The notes beneath the pieces are model-generated. The model made no database searches. It was not told where the DNA came from and saw nothing but the letters and a program-made list of their open reading frames with translations. DNA of 64,000 nt from Gammaproteobacteria bacterium (GTDB taxonomy: Bacteria; Pseudomonadota; Gammaproteobacteria; JAADGQ01), in contig WFXF01000077.1 of NCBI GenBank assembly GCA_015490755.1, positions 1 through 64,000 on the forward strand. Direction: 5' to 3'. Each line of letters begins with the position of its first letter. Positions within the stretch are counted from its first letter, which is position 1. Both the position numbers and the translations under genes were made by a program. This document shows positions 39,218 to 48,667 of the stretch, piece by piece.

Positions 39218-41032
39218 ATGGCACAAGTTCAGATTACCGATACGACACTGCGTGATGCTCATCAATCGCTATTGGCTACCCGCTTTCGCCTTAAAGATAT
39301 GCTTCCTGTTTGTGAAAAAATGGATCAGGTCGGGTTTTGGTCACTGGAAGTCTGGGGAGGAGCAAACTTTGACTCTTGTATTCGGTTTCTTAAAGAAGAC
39401 CCTTGGGAACGATTATGTCAATTCAGAAGAGCATTACCGAATACTCGTCTGCAGATGTTACTGCGAGGGCAAAATTTATTAGGCTATCGTCACTACTCTG
39501 ATGATGTTGTCCGCGCTTTTGTTCAAAAGTCAGCAGATCACGGCATGGATGTTTTTCGTGTATTTGATGCGTTAAATGATTTGCGCAACGTGCGTGTTTC
39601 GATTGAATCAGTTAAAGCTGCGGGCAAACATGCACAAGGTACAATCTGTTATACAACCAGCCCGGTACATAATGTATCAGTGTTTGTTGCAATGGCTTGT
39701 GAATTAGAGGCAATGGGCTGCGACAGTATTGCAATTAAGGATATGGCGGGTTTGCTGACTCCAGGTGTGACGGCAGAGCTTGTTTCGGCATTGACCCATG
39801 CGGTGAATATTCCACTGCACCTGCATAGTCATGCGACTTCAGGATTGGCTGAAATGTGTCAGCTTAAAGCGGTTGAGAATGGTTGTTTCCATATTGATAC
39901 AGCAACTTCTACCCTTTCCGGAGGAACCAGTCACCCTGCTACTGAAAGTATGGTCGCAGCATTTAAAGATAGTGAATATGATACGGGGTTGAACCTTGAG
40001 CTGTTACAAGAGATTGGTGCCTACTTTTATGGTGTTCGAAAAAAATACCACCATTTCGAAAGTGAATTCACCGGCCTTGATACCCGTGTTCAAGTTAATC
40101 AGATTCCAGGCGGCATGATCTCCAATCTAGCTCATCAGCTACGAGATCAAAATGCATTGGGGCGTATGAATGAAGTTATGGCAGAGGTGCCTAGAGTTCG
40201 AGAGGAGTTGGGCTATCCACCCTTGGTTACACCTTTATCACAAGTTGTGGGTACACAGGCGGTATTAAATGTACTGACTGAAGAACGTTATAAAAGCGTG
40301 ACCAACGAAGTAAAAAACTATCTGCTGGGGTATTACGGGAAATCTCCCACGGATACAAATGATGTGGTACGGCAACAAGTATGTGGCGATGAAAAAGTAA
40401 TTACCTGTCGCCCGGCTGATCTGCTTGATGATGAAATGCCCAGGTTACGTAAAGAAATTGGTCATCTGGCAGAGTCAGAAGAAGATGTATTGAGTTATGC
40501 AATGTTCCCTGATATTGGACGCGAATTTCTCGAACAGCGTGCTGCCGGAATATTGGTTCCGGAGCCATTGGAGCCAGTAGATTCCGGAAAGAGTGTTTGC
40601 GGTGCACCTCCGGTTGAATTTAATGTAGCGTTACATGGTGAGAAATATCATATAAAAGTTGTGGGAAAAGGCCTTGCAAGTCAAAATGGTCGAGCTTTTT
40701 ATGTTTTGGTTGATGGTATTTCAGAAGAAATTATTGTTGAAACACTGGATGAATTAGGAGCCATTGAGGTCTCAGAATCGACCGGTACAAATGGCAGCAC
40801 CCGGCCACATGCTGATGCGCCAGGAGATGTGAGTACATCAATGCCAGGGGTGGTCGTTGAGGTTCTTGTTAGTGCAGGTGATGTTGTGAAAGAGGGGGAT
40901 TCGTTGATCGTGGTGGAAGCGATGAAGATGGAGACTGAAATTCAAGCACCTATTAATGGTAAAGTAATGGCAGTTCATGTCAAAAAGGGTGATCATGTTA
41001 ACCCTGATGAAATGTTGATTCAGATTGGTTAG
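39218..41032 (+). CDS. carboxyltransferase-biotin carrier subunit (pyruvate carboxylase subunit B / oxaloacetate decarboxylase alpha-like)
   Basis: 604 aa; QITDTTLRDAHQSLLATR; C-terminal biotin site VVEAMKMETEIQAPINGKV; directly after biotin carboxylase gene. Confidence 0.93.
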   Translation: MAQVQITDTTLRDAHQSLLATRFRLKDMLPVCEKMDQVGFWSLEVWGGANFDSCIRFLKEDPWERLCQFRRALPNTRLQMLLRGQNLLGYRHYSDDVVRAFVQKSADHGMDVFRVFDALNDLRNVRVSIESVKAAGKHAQGTICYTTSPVHNVSVFVAMACELEAMGCDSIAIKDMAGLLTPGVTAELVSALTHAVNIPLHLHSHATSGLAEMCQLKAVENGCFHIDTATSTLSGGTSHPATESMVAAFKDSEYDTGLNLELLQEIGAYFYGVRKKYHHFESEFTGLDTRVQVNQIPGGMISNLAHQLRDQNALGRMNEVMAEVPRVREELGYPPLVTPLSQVVGTQAVLNVLTEERYKSVTNEVKNYLLGYYGKSPTDTNDVVRQQVCGDEKVITCRPADLLDDEMPRLRKEIGHLAESEEDVLSYAMFPDIGREFLEQRAAGILVPEPLEPVDSGKSVCGAPPVEFNVALHGEKYHIKVVGKGLASQNGRAFYVLVDGISEEIIVETLDELGAIEVSESTGTNGSTRPHADAPGDVSTSMPGVVVEVLVSAGDVVKEGDSLIVVEAMKMETEIQAPINGKVMAVHVKKGDHVNPDEMLIQIG

Positions 41033-41052
41033 AGTTTTAATAGAGGTACCCA

Positions 41053-41643
41053 TTGGCAGTTTTAAAACAGCAAATCGTTTTAGCATCAAGCTCAATTTAT
41101 CGAAGAGATCTGCTTCGTAAACTGGAGATTAAATTCAGTCGCTATTCACCTGATATTGATGAAACTCCTTTGCTTGATGAGTTACCAGAGGCGATGGTAC
41201 TTCGTTTGGCAGAAAAAAAAGCTCAGGCAGTTGCTGAAAAATACTCTAATGCCTTGGTGATCGCTTCTGATCAGGCGGCAGTCGTGGATGGTCAGATTTT
41301 AGGTAAACCTGGAAATTATGAAAAGGCATTGGAGCAGTTGCTTTTAGTGTCAGGCAAGTCTGTTGTTTTTCATACATCTCTGTGTCTATTTAATAGTGCA
41401 ACGGGGCATATTCAGTCTGTTGTTGAGCCTTTTACGGTACATTTTCGCTCATTGACGACCGATCAAATCGGTAATTATCTGCGGCGAGATAAACCCTATA
41501 ACTGTGCAGGCGCATTCAAGTCTGAAGGGTTTGGTGTTGTGTTATTTGAGAAAATGGAAGGGGATGATCCTAATGCTCTTATTGGGTTACCATTGATTCG
41601 TTTGCGGCAAATGTTGGAACGTGAGGGTATTTATCTTGTTTGA
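41053..41643 (+). CDS. maf: Maf family nucleoside-triphosphate pyrophosphatase
   Basis: IVLASSSIYRRDLLRKLEIKF...DIDETP...VIASDQAAVVDGQILGKPGN; TTG start. Confidence 0.92.
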   Translation: MAVLKQQIVLASSSIYRRDLLRKLEIKFSRYSPDIDETPLLDELPEAMVLRLAEKKAQAVAEKYSNALVIASDQAAVVDGQILGKPGNYEKALEQLLLVSGKSVVFHTSLCLFNSATGHIQSVVEPFTVHFRSLTTDQIGNYLRRDKPYNCAGAFKSEGFGVVLFEKMEGDDPNALIGLPLIRLRQMLEREGIYLV

Positions 41644-41656
41644 TGTTATAAAGTTT

Positions 41657-42337
41657 ATGACCCTAATACTTCGATTCAAAATTTTTCTGACACTTATTGT
41701 AGTGCTATTTAGCTCGAACGCTTTGTCAGCTTCGTCTGAATCGCCTCGTTGGTTTGATATTGAATTGATTGTTTTTGAAAACAGTGATCAGCACTGGATG
41801 GCTTCAGAGCAATGGCCTGATGATTTGGAAGCTCCACCTTTTGATAATGCACTGGATCTGGAGCAGCAAACATTGCTGGTAACAAAGAGGTTGGATGGGG
41901 TTGCAGGGCGCATTTCACGCTCTTCAAAATATAAACTGCTATTGCATACAGGGTGGAGGCAGTCAGTATTATCACGGGATAAAGCCGTGGGGGTCAGGCT
42001 GACAGCAACGGATGGAGACAATAAACTGGATGGAGTAGTAAAAATAAGTGTAGAGCGTTATCTTCATGTTAATTTTAATCTGCTCTATCAAAAATCAGAG
42101 GGGTCGGATCTGATTGACTCTCCTGTGAATATGAAGGCTTACAGCATCAAGGGAAAAAGGCGAATTCGCAGTAAAGAGTTGCACTACTTTGACCACCCGT
42201 TGGTCTCTATGCTGGTACTGGTGACACCTTATAAAGAGAAAGCTGAAAAAGTATCACAGGAAAAAACAGATTTGCCAACAAAAGTATTAACAAAGCCCGA
42301 TGCACTTTCCGATAATAGTGGCCAAATTATTCGCTAG
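41657..42337 (+). CDS. csiV: CsiV family protein
   Basis: Signal peptide MTLILRFKIFLTLIVVLFSSNALS (Met internal to ORF track); RWFDIELIVFENSDQHWMASEQWPDD typical of CsiV; stop codon lies inside repeat copy B. Confidence 0.78.
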   Translation: MTLILRFKIFLTLIVVLFSSNALSASSESPRWFDIELIVFENSDQHWMASEQWPDDLEAPPFDNALDLEQQTLLVTKRLDGVAGRISRSSKYKLLLHTGWRQSVLSRDKAVGVRLTATDGDNKLDGVVKISVERYLHVNFNLLYQKSEGSDLIDSPVNMKAYSIKGKRRIRSKELHYFDHPLVSMLVLVTPYKEKAEKVSQEKTDLPTKVLTKPDALSDNSGQIIR

Positions 42338-42501
42338 AAGGCTGTCGGACTTAGGGAATCGTAGCGAGGCGAGTGGGAAATCAAGGGCAGTTTTTCGGTG
42401 TTTTGAGGCGAATAGTGGATCTATTTGACGAAAAAAACCGGAAAAATGGGGTGATTTCCCACCGCCATAGTAGATTCACCCTAAGTTCGACAGCCTCCTA
42501 G
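42334..42501. repeat. 168-bp nested palindromic element, copy B
   Basis: 23-bp terminal inverted repeats with 2 mismatches (CTAGAAGGCTGTCGGACTTAGGG / CCCTAAGTTCGACAGCCTCCTAG); core TTTGAGGCGAATAGTGGATCTATTTGACGAAAA differs from copy A at 3 of 33 positions. Confidence 0.85.
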
Positions 42502-42645
42502 GATCACTGATTTAATCTCTGTTATTATTCGTCAAATCTGATGGCTCAATTTATAAGGAGATAAGTTGAGTTAGTCAGGTTTTTTACTTTCTATACTTAA
42601 ATAAAGTAAAAAATAATTATTAAACTATCAAAAGGATTTGAAAAC

Positions 42646-44541
42646 ATGACATCTCATTCAGTTGCTGTCCCTGGTCAGGGGAGAAGCATGGCCGACCTTA
42701 TTGTTGATTACTTACATCAGATTGGTGTGGAGTATGTTTTTGGTGTGCCCGGTAATGCAATGGAGCCACTTTATGATGCACTTGCTCGCAGTGAGCGAAC
42801 GGGTGGACCTAGAGCTGTTGTCGCACGCCATGAAACAGGTGCTGCATTTATGGCTGAGGGCTACACAAGAGAGACTGGCAAGCTGGGTGTGTGTTGTACA
42901 ACATCAGGTCCAGGAGCGACTAATATTATTACAGGTGTTGCCTCAGCTTATGAAGAACGTACGCCGATGCTTGTTATTACAGGGCAAACACCACTACCAA
43001 AACTTGGTTTAGGAGCCTTTCAAGATTCATCTTGCAGTGGGATCGATATTGTTCAGATGTTTCAGCAATGTACTCGATACAGTACATCAGTGTCGCACAG
43101 TGATCAGTTAGAAGGTAAGTTTATACACGCAATTACAACTGCATATGGACCTGTTCCAGGGCCAGTGCATTTAGGTATTTCAAGGGATATAGGTTGGGCA
43201 TCTGTTCAAAATAATAAACCACTATATGATTTGAAATCCCTGATTGAAACAAGTACGTCGTATTGTACAAATACTGCGGGCATTGAAAATGTTTTCAATG
43301 AAATTGTGCACTCAAAAAATAGTACTATTTTAATAGGTAAACGCAGCTCAATAGCCATTGATGTTATTTTTGAATTTGCTAGCTTGACTAATATGACTGT
43401 GATTTCGACATCTCAAGGGCGAGGTGTCATAAAAAGTTATCACCCTAAATTTCGAGGAGTAATTGGTAGGGGAGGGCATGCGAGCGCTAAAAGAGTACTG
43501 GAAGATAGCTCTATTGATTGCATTATCGCCGTAGGAACAGATTTTAATGAACTTGATACTTGTGGATGGTTTGCCAATATTTTATCTGACAAAGTGATAC
43601 ATATTGATTCAACGACGGAGTATTTCGCTCGTTCATTTATGGCGCGTTTACACGTTTGCGGCGATCTTTTGGAGATTTTTGAAGGGTTGATACAGAGTGT
43701 AAAATCAGACAACAGATTTATGAGAATTGAAAGTGAGTTTAATAAACCACTCAATGTTGTAAGTTTTGATCGGCGGCAAGGTAAGGGCAGACGTGTAAAT
43801 ATAAAAAGTGAAAAAAATTCTCAATTGAGTTTTCTGCATAGAGTAAATGAAAGACGTAATGGTAAGGATCGACGTTGTTTGAAAAGTGGAGAGCAATGGG
43901 CGGTAAAGCGTTATTTCAGCGTTGAAGATGAAAATGGGTATTTGAATAATAATAATTCACCACTGATAAAACCTCAGCACTTAATGTATGAGTTATCTCG
44001 CTTATTTCCCGTTCATACGCGCTTTCTAGCAGATGCAGGGAATAGTTATGAGTGGGCAGTTCACTATTTACACCCATACTCTCCATTTACTACGAAAAAT
44101 AGAAATTTTGGTAATGAAACCCTTATAACAGGTTTTGCTTTTGCTTCTATGGGGTGGGCTATTGGAGCAGCAGTGGGCACAGCGATGGGAAACTCTGAGA
44201 ACCCTGTGGTTTGTATTGTTGGCGATGGTAGCTTTTTAATGAGTGGCCAGGAAATTTCTGTTGCGGTTGACGAAAAATTAAGTGTGATTTTTGTTCTACT
44301 CAATGATAGCGCGCTTGGGATGATCAAGCATGGGCAAAAACTTTCTGGTCTTGAAGAGACAAGCTGTAAATTGCCTTCAGTAAATTATTGTCAAATTGCT
44401 AAAGCAATAGGCGCTCAAGCTTTTGAAGTTTATTCTGCGGGTGATATGGCTGCTTTAGATATTCAGGCAATATGCCGTTATCCTGGCCCGACATTGATTG
44501 ATGTTCATATTGACCGGAATGAGTTGCCACCTATAATATAA
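42646..44541 (+). CDS. thiamine-pyrophosphate-dependent enzyme, acetolactate-synthase-like large subunit, with internal insert
   Basis: 631 aa; GVPGNAMEPLYDAL...ARHETGAAFMAEGY; GDGSFLMSGQEISVAVDEKLSVIFVLLNDSALGMIKHGQ; insert containing FDRRQGKGRR and NERRNGKDRR. Confidence 0.85.
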   Translation: MTSHSVAVPGQGRSMADLIVDYLHQIGVEYVFGVPGNAMEPLYDALARSERTGGPRAVVARHETGAAFMAEGYTRETGKLGVCCTTSGPGATNIITGVASAYEERTPMLVITGQTPLPKLGLGAFQDSSCSGIDIVQMFQQCTRYSTSVSHSDQLEGKFIHAITTAYGPVPGPVHLGISRDIGWASVQNNKPLYDLKSLIETSTSYCTNTAGIENVFNEIVHSKNSTILIGKRSSIAIDVIFEFASLTNMTVISTSQGRGVIKSYHPKFRGVIGRGGHASAKRVLEDSSIDCIIAVGTDFNELDTCGWFANILSDKVIHIDSTTEYFARSFMARLHVCGDLLEIFEGLIQSVKSDNRFMRIESEFNKPLNVVSFDRRQGKGRRVNIKSEKNSQLSFLHRVNERRNGKDRRCLKSGEQWAVKRYFSVEDENGYLNNNNSPLIKPQHLMYELSRLFPVHTRFLADAGNSYEWAVHYLHPYSPFTTKNRNFGNETLITGFAFASMGWAIGAAVGTAMGNSENPVVCIVGDGSFLMSGQEISVAVDEKLSVIFVLLNDSALGMIKHGQKLSGLEETSCKLPSVNYCQIAKAIGAQAFEVYSAGDMAALDIQAICRYPGPTLIDVHIDRNELPPII

Positions 44542-44552
44542 ATGCAGTATAG

Positions 44553-44581
44553 AAAGCTTTCCAGCATTGCTGGAAAGCTTT
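44553..44581. terminator. hairpin between convergent genes, probable bidirectional terminator
   Basis: AAAGCTTTCCAGCATTGCTGGAAAGCTTT perfect stem; only a short T-tract. Confidence 0.55.
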
Positions 44582-45536
44582 AGGAGGAGGGAGAATGAAG
44601 TGGTATTAGGAATGAAACAGTAGCACCTTTTATTTCATTGTTTTTGGCGTATATTTTTCCATGATGAAGGGAAATTATTTCCTTGCAAATGGCGAGGCCA
44701 AGGCCTGTGCCGCCTGTTCCTGTTTTCGTTTTACTGCTTTGCACAAATTGATCAAAAATTGTTTCGGTTTCATCTTCTGGAATGCCTATGCCTTCATCTG
44801 AAACAGCAATTTTTATCGCGGGTATAGTTTTGCTATCAATACTCAATGAGGATGAGCTAAATTTAATATTAATTGTTGATCCGTTAGGTGAAAATTTAAA
44901 TGCGTTGGAGATAAAATTGTGTAACACTTGAGTAATTTTTTCTGCATCACATTGTACTTCTGTTGAAATATTATTTTCATTGTTAACTTTTATTTCTATT
45001 TGTCGTTCAGCGAGCAATGTACTGTATTCTTCAATAATGTTAAGTGTGGCCTGATTCAGGTTATTTGTACTTAAATGTAATTGATCCTGGTTTGCTTCAA
45101 GTTTTGATAGGTCGAGTAAATTATTCAATAGTGATAGCAGCCTTTTGCCACTGCTGTTTATTTTTGAAAAGTAGTTGCCAAGTTTTTCTGGATCAGCATG
45201 TTTGTATTTGTTAATACCAAACTGTGAAAAACTGAGTATGCCATGCATAGGAGTTCGCAATTCATGTGAAATATTGGCTAGAAATTCACTCTTACTGCGG
45301 TTGGCTTTTTCGGCAGCATCTTTTGCTTCCTGTAAGCTTTTCGTTTGTCGTTTTACTTCGTTCTGGAGCAAGGTGTTTTTTGCAAATAGTGATGATGAAC
45401 CATCAGTAACAAGGAAGCTTTGTTTTATACGCTCTTTGAGGGCTTTGTTAATTTTTACTTGTTTTTCAAGCTCTTTTTTGAGGCTTTCAAGTGTGTTGCT
45501 GTTCTGTTCATGTATTGTATCCTGGGATAAATTCAT
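44580..45536 (-). CDS. soluble sensor histidine kinase
   Basis: Coiled-coil N-terminus; HisKA KSEFLANISHELRTPMHGIL; HATPase NFISNAFKFSPNGS, DEGIGIPEDE, GTGGTGLGLAICKEI; no predicted TM segment. Confidence 0.92.
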   Translation of the reverse strand: MNLSQDTIHEQNSNTLESLKKELEKQVKINKALKERIKQSFLVTDGSSSLFAKNTLLQNEVKRQTKSLQEAKDAAEKANRSKSEFLANISHELRTPMHGILSFSQFGINKYKHADPEKLGNYFSKINSSGKRLLSLLNNLLDLSKLEANQDQLHLSTNNLNQATLNIIEEYSTLLAERQIEIKVNNENNISTEVQCDAEKITQVLHNFISNAFKFSPNGSTINIKFSSSSLSIDSKTIPAIKIAVSDEGIGIPEDETETIFDQFVQSSKTKTGTGGTGLGLAICKEIISLHHGKIYAKNNEIKGATVSFLIPLHSPSS

Positions 45537-45571
45537 AATGGTGCTACCTGTTTACTTGAGGCTACTCAGTT

Positions 45572-46690
45572 TCAAAAATTTCTAGTTCCGAAAACAATAC
45601 CTGTGAGTGTCTGATTAATATGAATGGAATTGTATTGTTCGCCATAAGTATTAAAGCCAGCAAAGTTGAGTTGATTAAATATATTTTCTATTTCTTTTTT
45701 TACACCGCTCTCTAAAATTTCCAGCTTTCGAAATAGACAATCACAGCCAAGAGTGAGATTTATCGTTGAAAACTCTTGCTTGAAATAGGATACCTTTTCT
45801 TTTAGAGATATGCTGATATCTTTAGCATGACCCAAGGTGATAGGCAGGCCATTGTCGATGGCACAAGCAGTTAATAAACTACCATCATCATTAAGCTTTA
45901 ATATGGAGCGAAGATACCATTCACCACCTATTTTTAGCATGGTAGGGTGCATCGAAAATAATTGTGGCGATAGCTCTTCAATTGATACATTAAGCAATGA
46001 GGCGTAATACTCAGCAGCGGGGTCGCCATCAATTTCATAAATAATACGATTTTCAGGGTCTGCCTCAGTAACAATAAATTCAATGTCTGAGGGTTCAAAA
46101 TGTTGTAACTTGAATATTTCAATATCTAATATTGTCTCTATGACTGTAAAAACAGCGGCATTACTATGAAAAGCTCCATTTGTGTAGACAAATGTTTTTT
46201 CAAATTTTAGACCATTACCTGCTGATCCACCAAAAATTTGTAGTGGGGAAAATGCATGATAGATTGTATTTATAACCGACTCTTCTTTACCAGACATACC
46301 ATCAATCAATAAAAAGCCTACTCTGTTTTTAAAGCTGGGATGATGGCTGTTCTTACTGGCAAGATTCTCAATCTCTGCCTGATCCAATTGGTCAATATTT
46401 TCAATAAGCATTGGTGTCAATTTGAATGCTTTGGAAGAAAAGCTGATGCCAACAATACTATCGTCGGTATAACTTGTTCCAATTTCACCGGCTGTTGTAC
46501 AGCCAATAATTGGGCAATCAAAATGCTTTTCAAGCGCTTTACCGAGTAGACTCAGGTTATAATTTGAAGAACAAAAAAATATAACTCCCGCCATGTTTTT
46601 TTGATAAATTTCATCTTTTAATGTGGCAACAGCAGCGGGTGCTGACAAATTAGATACTTGTGCTGTTTTAATATGCTTCCGAGTTTCCAT
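45572..46690 (-). CDS. FIST domain (FIST_N/FIST_C) sensory protein
   Basis: GVIFFCSSNYNLSLLGKALEKHFDCPIIGCTTAGEIG...VGFLLIDGMSGKEESVINTIYHAF...IFGGSAGNGLKFEKTFVY; 35 nt upstream of the histidine kinase gene. Confidence 0.88.
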   Translation of the reverse strand: METRKHIKTAQVSNLSAPAAVATLKDEIYQKNMAGVIFFCSSNYNLSLLGKALEKHFDCPIIGCTTAGEIGTSYTDDSIVGISFSSKAFKLTPMLIENIDQLDQAEIENLASKNSHHPSFKNRVGFLLIDGMSGKEESVINTIYHAFSPLQIFGGSAGNGLKFEKTFVYTNGAFHSNAAVFTVIETILDIEIFKLQHFEPSDIEFIVTEADPENRIIYEIDGDPAAEYYASLLNVSIEELSPQLFSMHPTMLKIGGEWYLRSILKLNDDGSLLTACAIDNGLPITLGHAKDISISLKEKVSYFKQEFSTINLTLGCDCLFRKLEILESGVKKEIENIFNQLNFAGFNTYGEQYNSIHINQTLTGIVFGTRNF

Positions 46691-46778
46691 AGAATAAGTT
46701 CCTTTTTTCTATAGGTCGGTTAAAAGATCTTTTTTCTTAAATATTGTCGCAAAAATTTGGCTTCATGTGATTTATGGT

Positions 46779-46866
46779 GGGTAGTGAATGAGTTGTGACT
46801 TGCTGGATTGGTGTCATGTCTCTCGTCAATTACTTTGTCGGGTTACGCTGCGCTAACCCGACCTAC
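46779..46866. repeat. 88-bp dispersed repeat with REP-like palindrome (inverted relative to 62654-62741)
   Basis: Reverse complement of 62654-62741 with 2 mismatches over 88 bp; contains GTCGGGTTACGCTGCGCTAACCCGAC. Confidence 0.9.
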
Positions 46867-46911
46867 GTTACTTAAATGTTGTTAAAAAATTTATTGTGTT
46901 ATTGGTTGTAG

Positions 46912-48426
46912 TTATGGTAGGGAAAATCCTGTTGCCGATATTTCATCAAACAGCCCATCGCCATTATTATCATTAACAGCCAACAGGTCAGATTTAATCT
47001 CTTTTCCTGGATCAGTGTTGGGGGAGTCAGTCATATTCGAATCATAGCTAAAACTGCCTAGACCATCATAGTTACAGCTATTAGTCGGAGCATAGGTAAT
47101 ATGTGAATCACTGGCAGTCACCGAGCCAGTTTCAGCGCTGATTTCAAGTGTCTGGTGTTGAACATAATTGCTGAGTGTGTGGTCATTGCCCGGTCCTGCC
47201 CAGTTACAGATAAATCCGGTAATGCTTCCATCGCTACTTGCAATATCATCACCATATCCGTAAAAGGCATCACCTGTATTGCTTGAAAAATCGCTGATGA
47301 TGTTAAAAACACGGCTATTGCTATCATTGGGGCCGGCTTGCCAAGCGTAAGCGTAGTTTCCACTCAGCGTTAATTGGTTGAAGTTCGCACTGAAAATAGC
47401 AAAGTTATTGCCCCAGCCATTGTTAAAACCATTAAATTTTTCTGATGAATCAACTTGGTTTTCACTATCTAAGCCATTGATATTATGTCCACAAAATTGA
47501 GCTTCACGGACTTCAGTCTGTATTTGATTATTTGAGTCACGTTTATAATGCAGAGAGTTGTTACGGGTGATATTTGAGTCTGGGCAGTTTCCACCACTGA
47601 ATGTATCGTTAACTTGTGTGGTGACAAAGCCTGAATAACCATCTGTGCTGCTTTCAGTGCTGTGCTCCATATTAACTATAATAGAGTGATGAGTGCCTGA
47701 TGGCGCGTAATCAAAATCCATGGAATAGCTATAAATATCATTTCCTGAAAGGTCAGTTGAATGGGTGAGAGTGACATTGTTAAAAGTGGTATCTGTGATA
47801 CCGAGAGCATTCATTTCATCTGTAATCGGTAAAGTGGATGAGCTGGGAAGTGCAAGACTGTTGCTGTTGATTACACATATCATGGATGAAAGCCCCATCA
47901 ATGATGCCAATGAGCGGTCACGCATGCCTTCCATTTGCGCTGTAAGCTGTGCTGCGGAGCAAGCTTGTCCATTGCTTTGATCTGTCTCCTGCCAAATTCC
48001 CAAATCTCCTGAGGGTAACTGACCATCTGCATCAGTGATAAAAGAAGCGTCAGGGTGACCTACATAGCTGACAGCAGGCCCATAACAAGAAGCATTACGC
48101 GACTGTTTTAAAAATAGCTCAGGATCAAATCGGCATATAGAAGGTGTGCTGCCTTTAAGCAATCTTTCAATACGAACGGTTGACCATGCATATTTTGAAA
48201 TGGTTTTATTTGAGTATTCACGCAATGATCTGTTCTTCGTTTCAGTTTTAAATTCAAATGGCGAAGTGACTGCCAGGTTTTCGGGGAAATATTTTTCTAT
48301 ACTCAAGCTGCTTCGGTTTTCTTGAGCAGGGACTTTTTCTGTTGTTTCTATGGGAGTACAGGCTGCAATAATAAAGCTGCTGAACACTATTAGGGTAATT
48401 GACAATTTTTTGCTGAAATATATCAT
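46912..48426 (-). CDS. hypothetical lipoprotein
   Basis: 504 aa; lipobox FIIAAC; no family recognised. Confidence 0.65.
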   Translation of the reverse strand: MIYFSKKLSITLIVFSSFIIAACTPIETTEKVPAQENRSSLSIEKYFPENLAVTSPFEFKTETKNRSLREYSNKTISKYAWSTVRIERLLKGSTPSICRFDPELFLKQSRNASCYGPAVSYVGHPDASFITDADGQLPSGDLGIWQETDQSNGQACSAAQLTAQMEGMRDRSLASLMGLSSMICVINSNSLALPSSSTLPITDEMNALGITDTTFNNVTLTHSTDLSGNDIYSYSMDFDYAPSGTHHSIIVNMEHSTESSTDGYSGFVTTQVNDTFSGGNCPDSNITRNNSLHYKRDSNNQIQTEVREAQFCGHNINGLDSENQVDSSEKFNGFNNGWGNNFAIFSANFNQLTLSGNYAYAWQAGPNDSNSRVFNIISDFSSNTGDAFYGYGDDIASSDGSITGFICNWAGPGNDHTLSNYVQHQTLEISAETGSVTASDSHITYAPTNSCNYDGLGSFSYDSNMTDSPNTDPGKEIKSDLLAVNDNNGDGLFDEISATGFSLP

Positions 48427-48667
48427 CCCTCATTCTCCATCCGTATTATGAAAGCTACCTGGTTTTAATATCGACTTGTAGAATTGGGTTGTTTAAATGC
48501 TTGGTAAGGTGGTATTTTTAAAAAAGTTTTTGTGTAAAACAGCTATTTGTAGTGTTAAAAACATAAAGCTGCTGGCCGAAACAGTGAGCTGCATCACTAT
48601 TTTTTTGTGAATTTGAAATAATAAAAATGGCATCTTGTGATGGGTGTCGCAGAACAGGGTTCCAATA

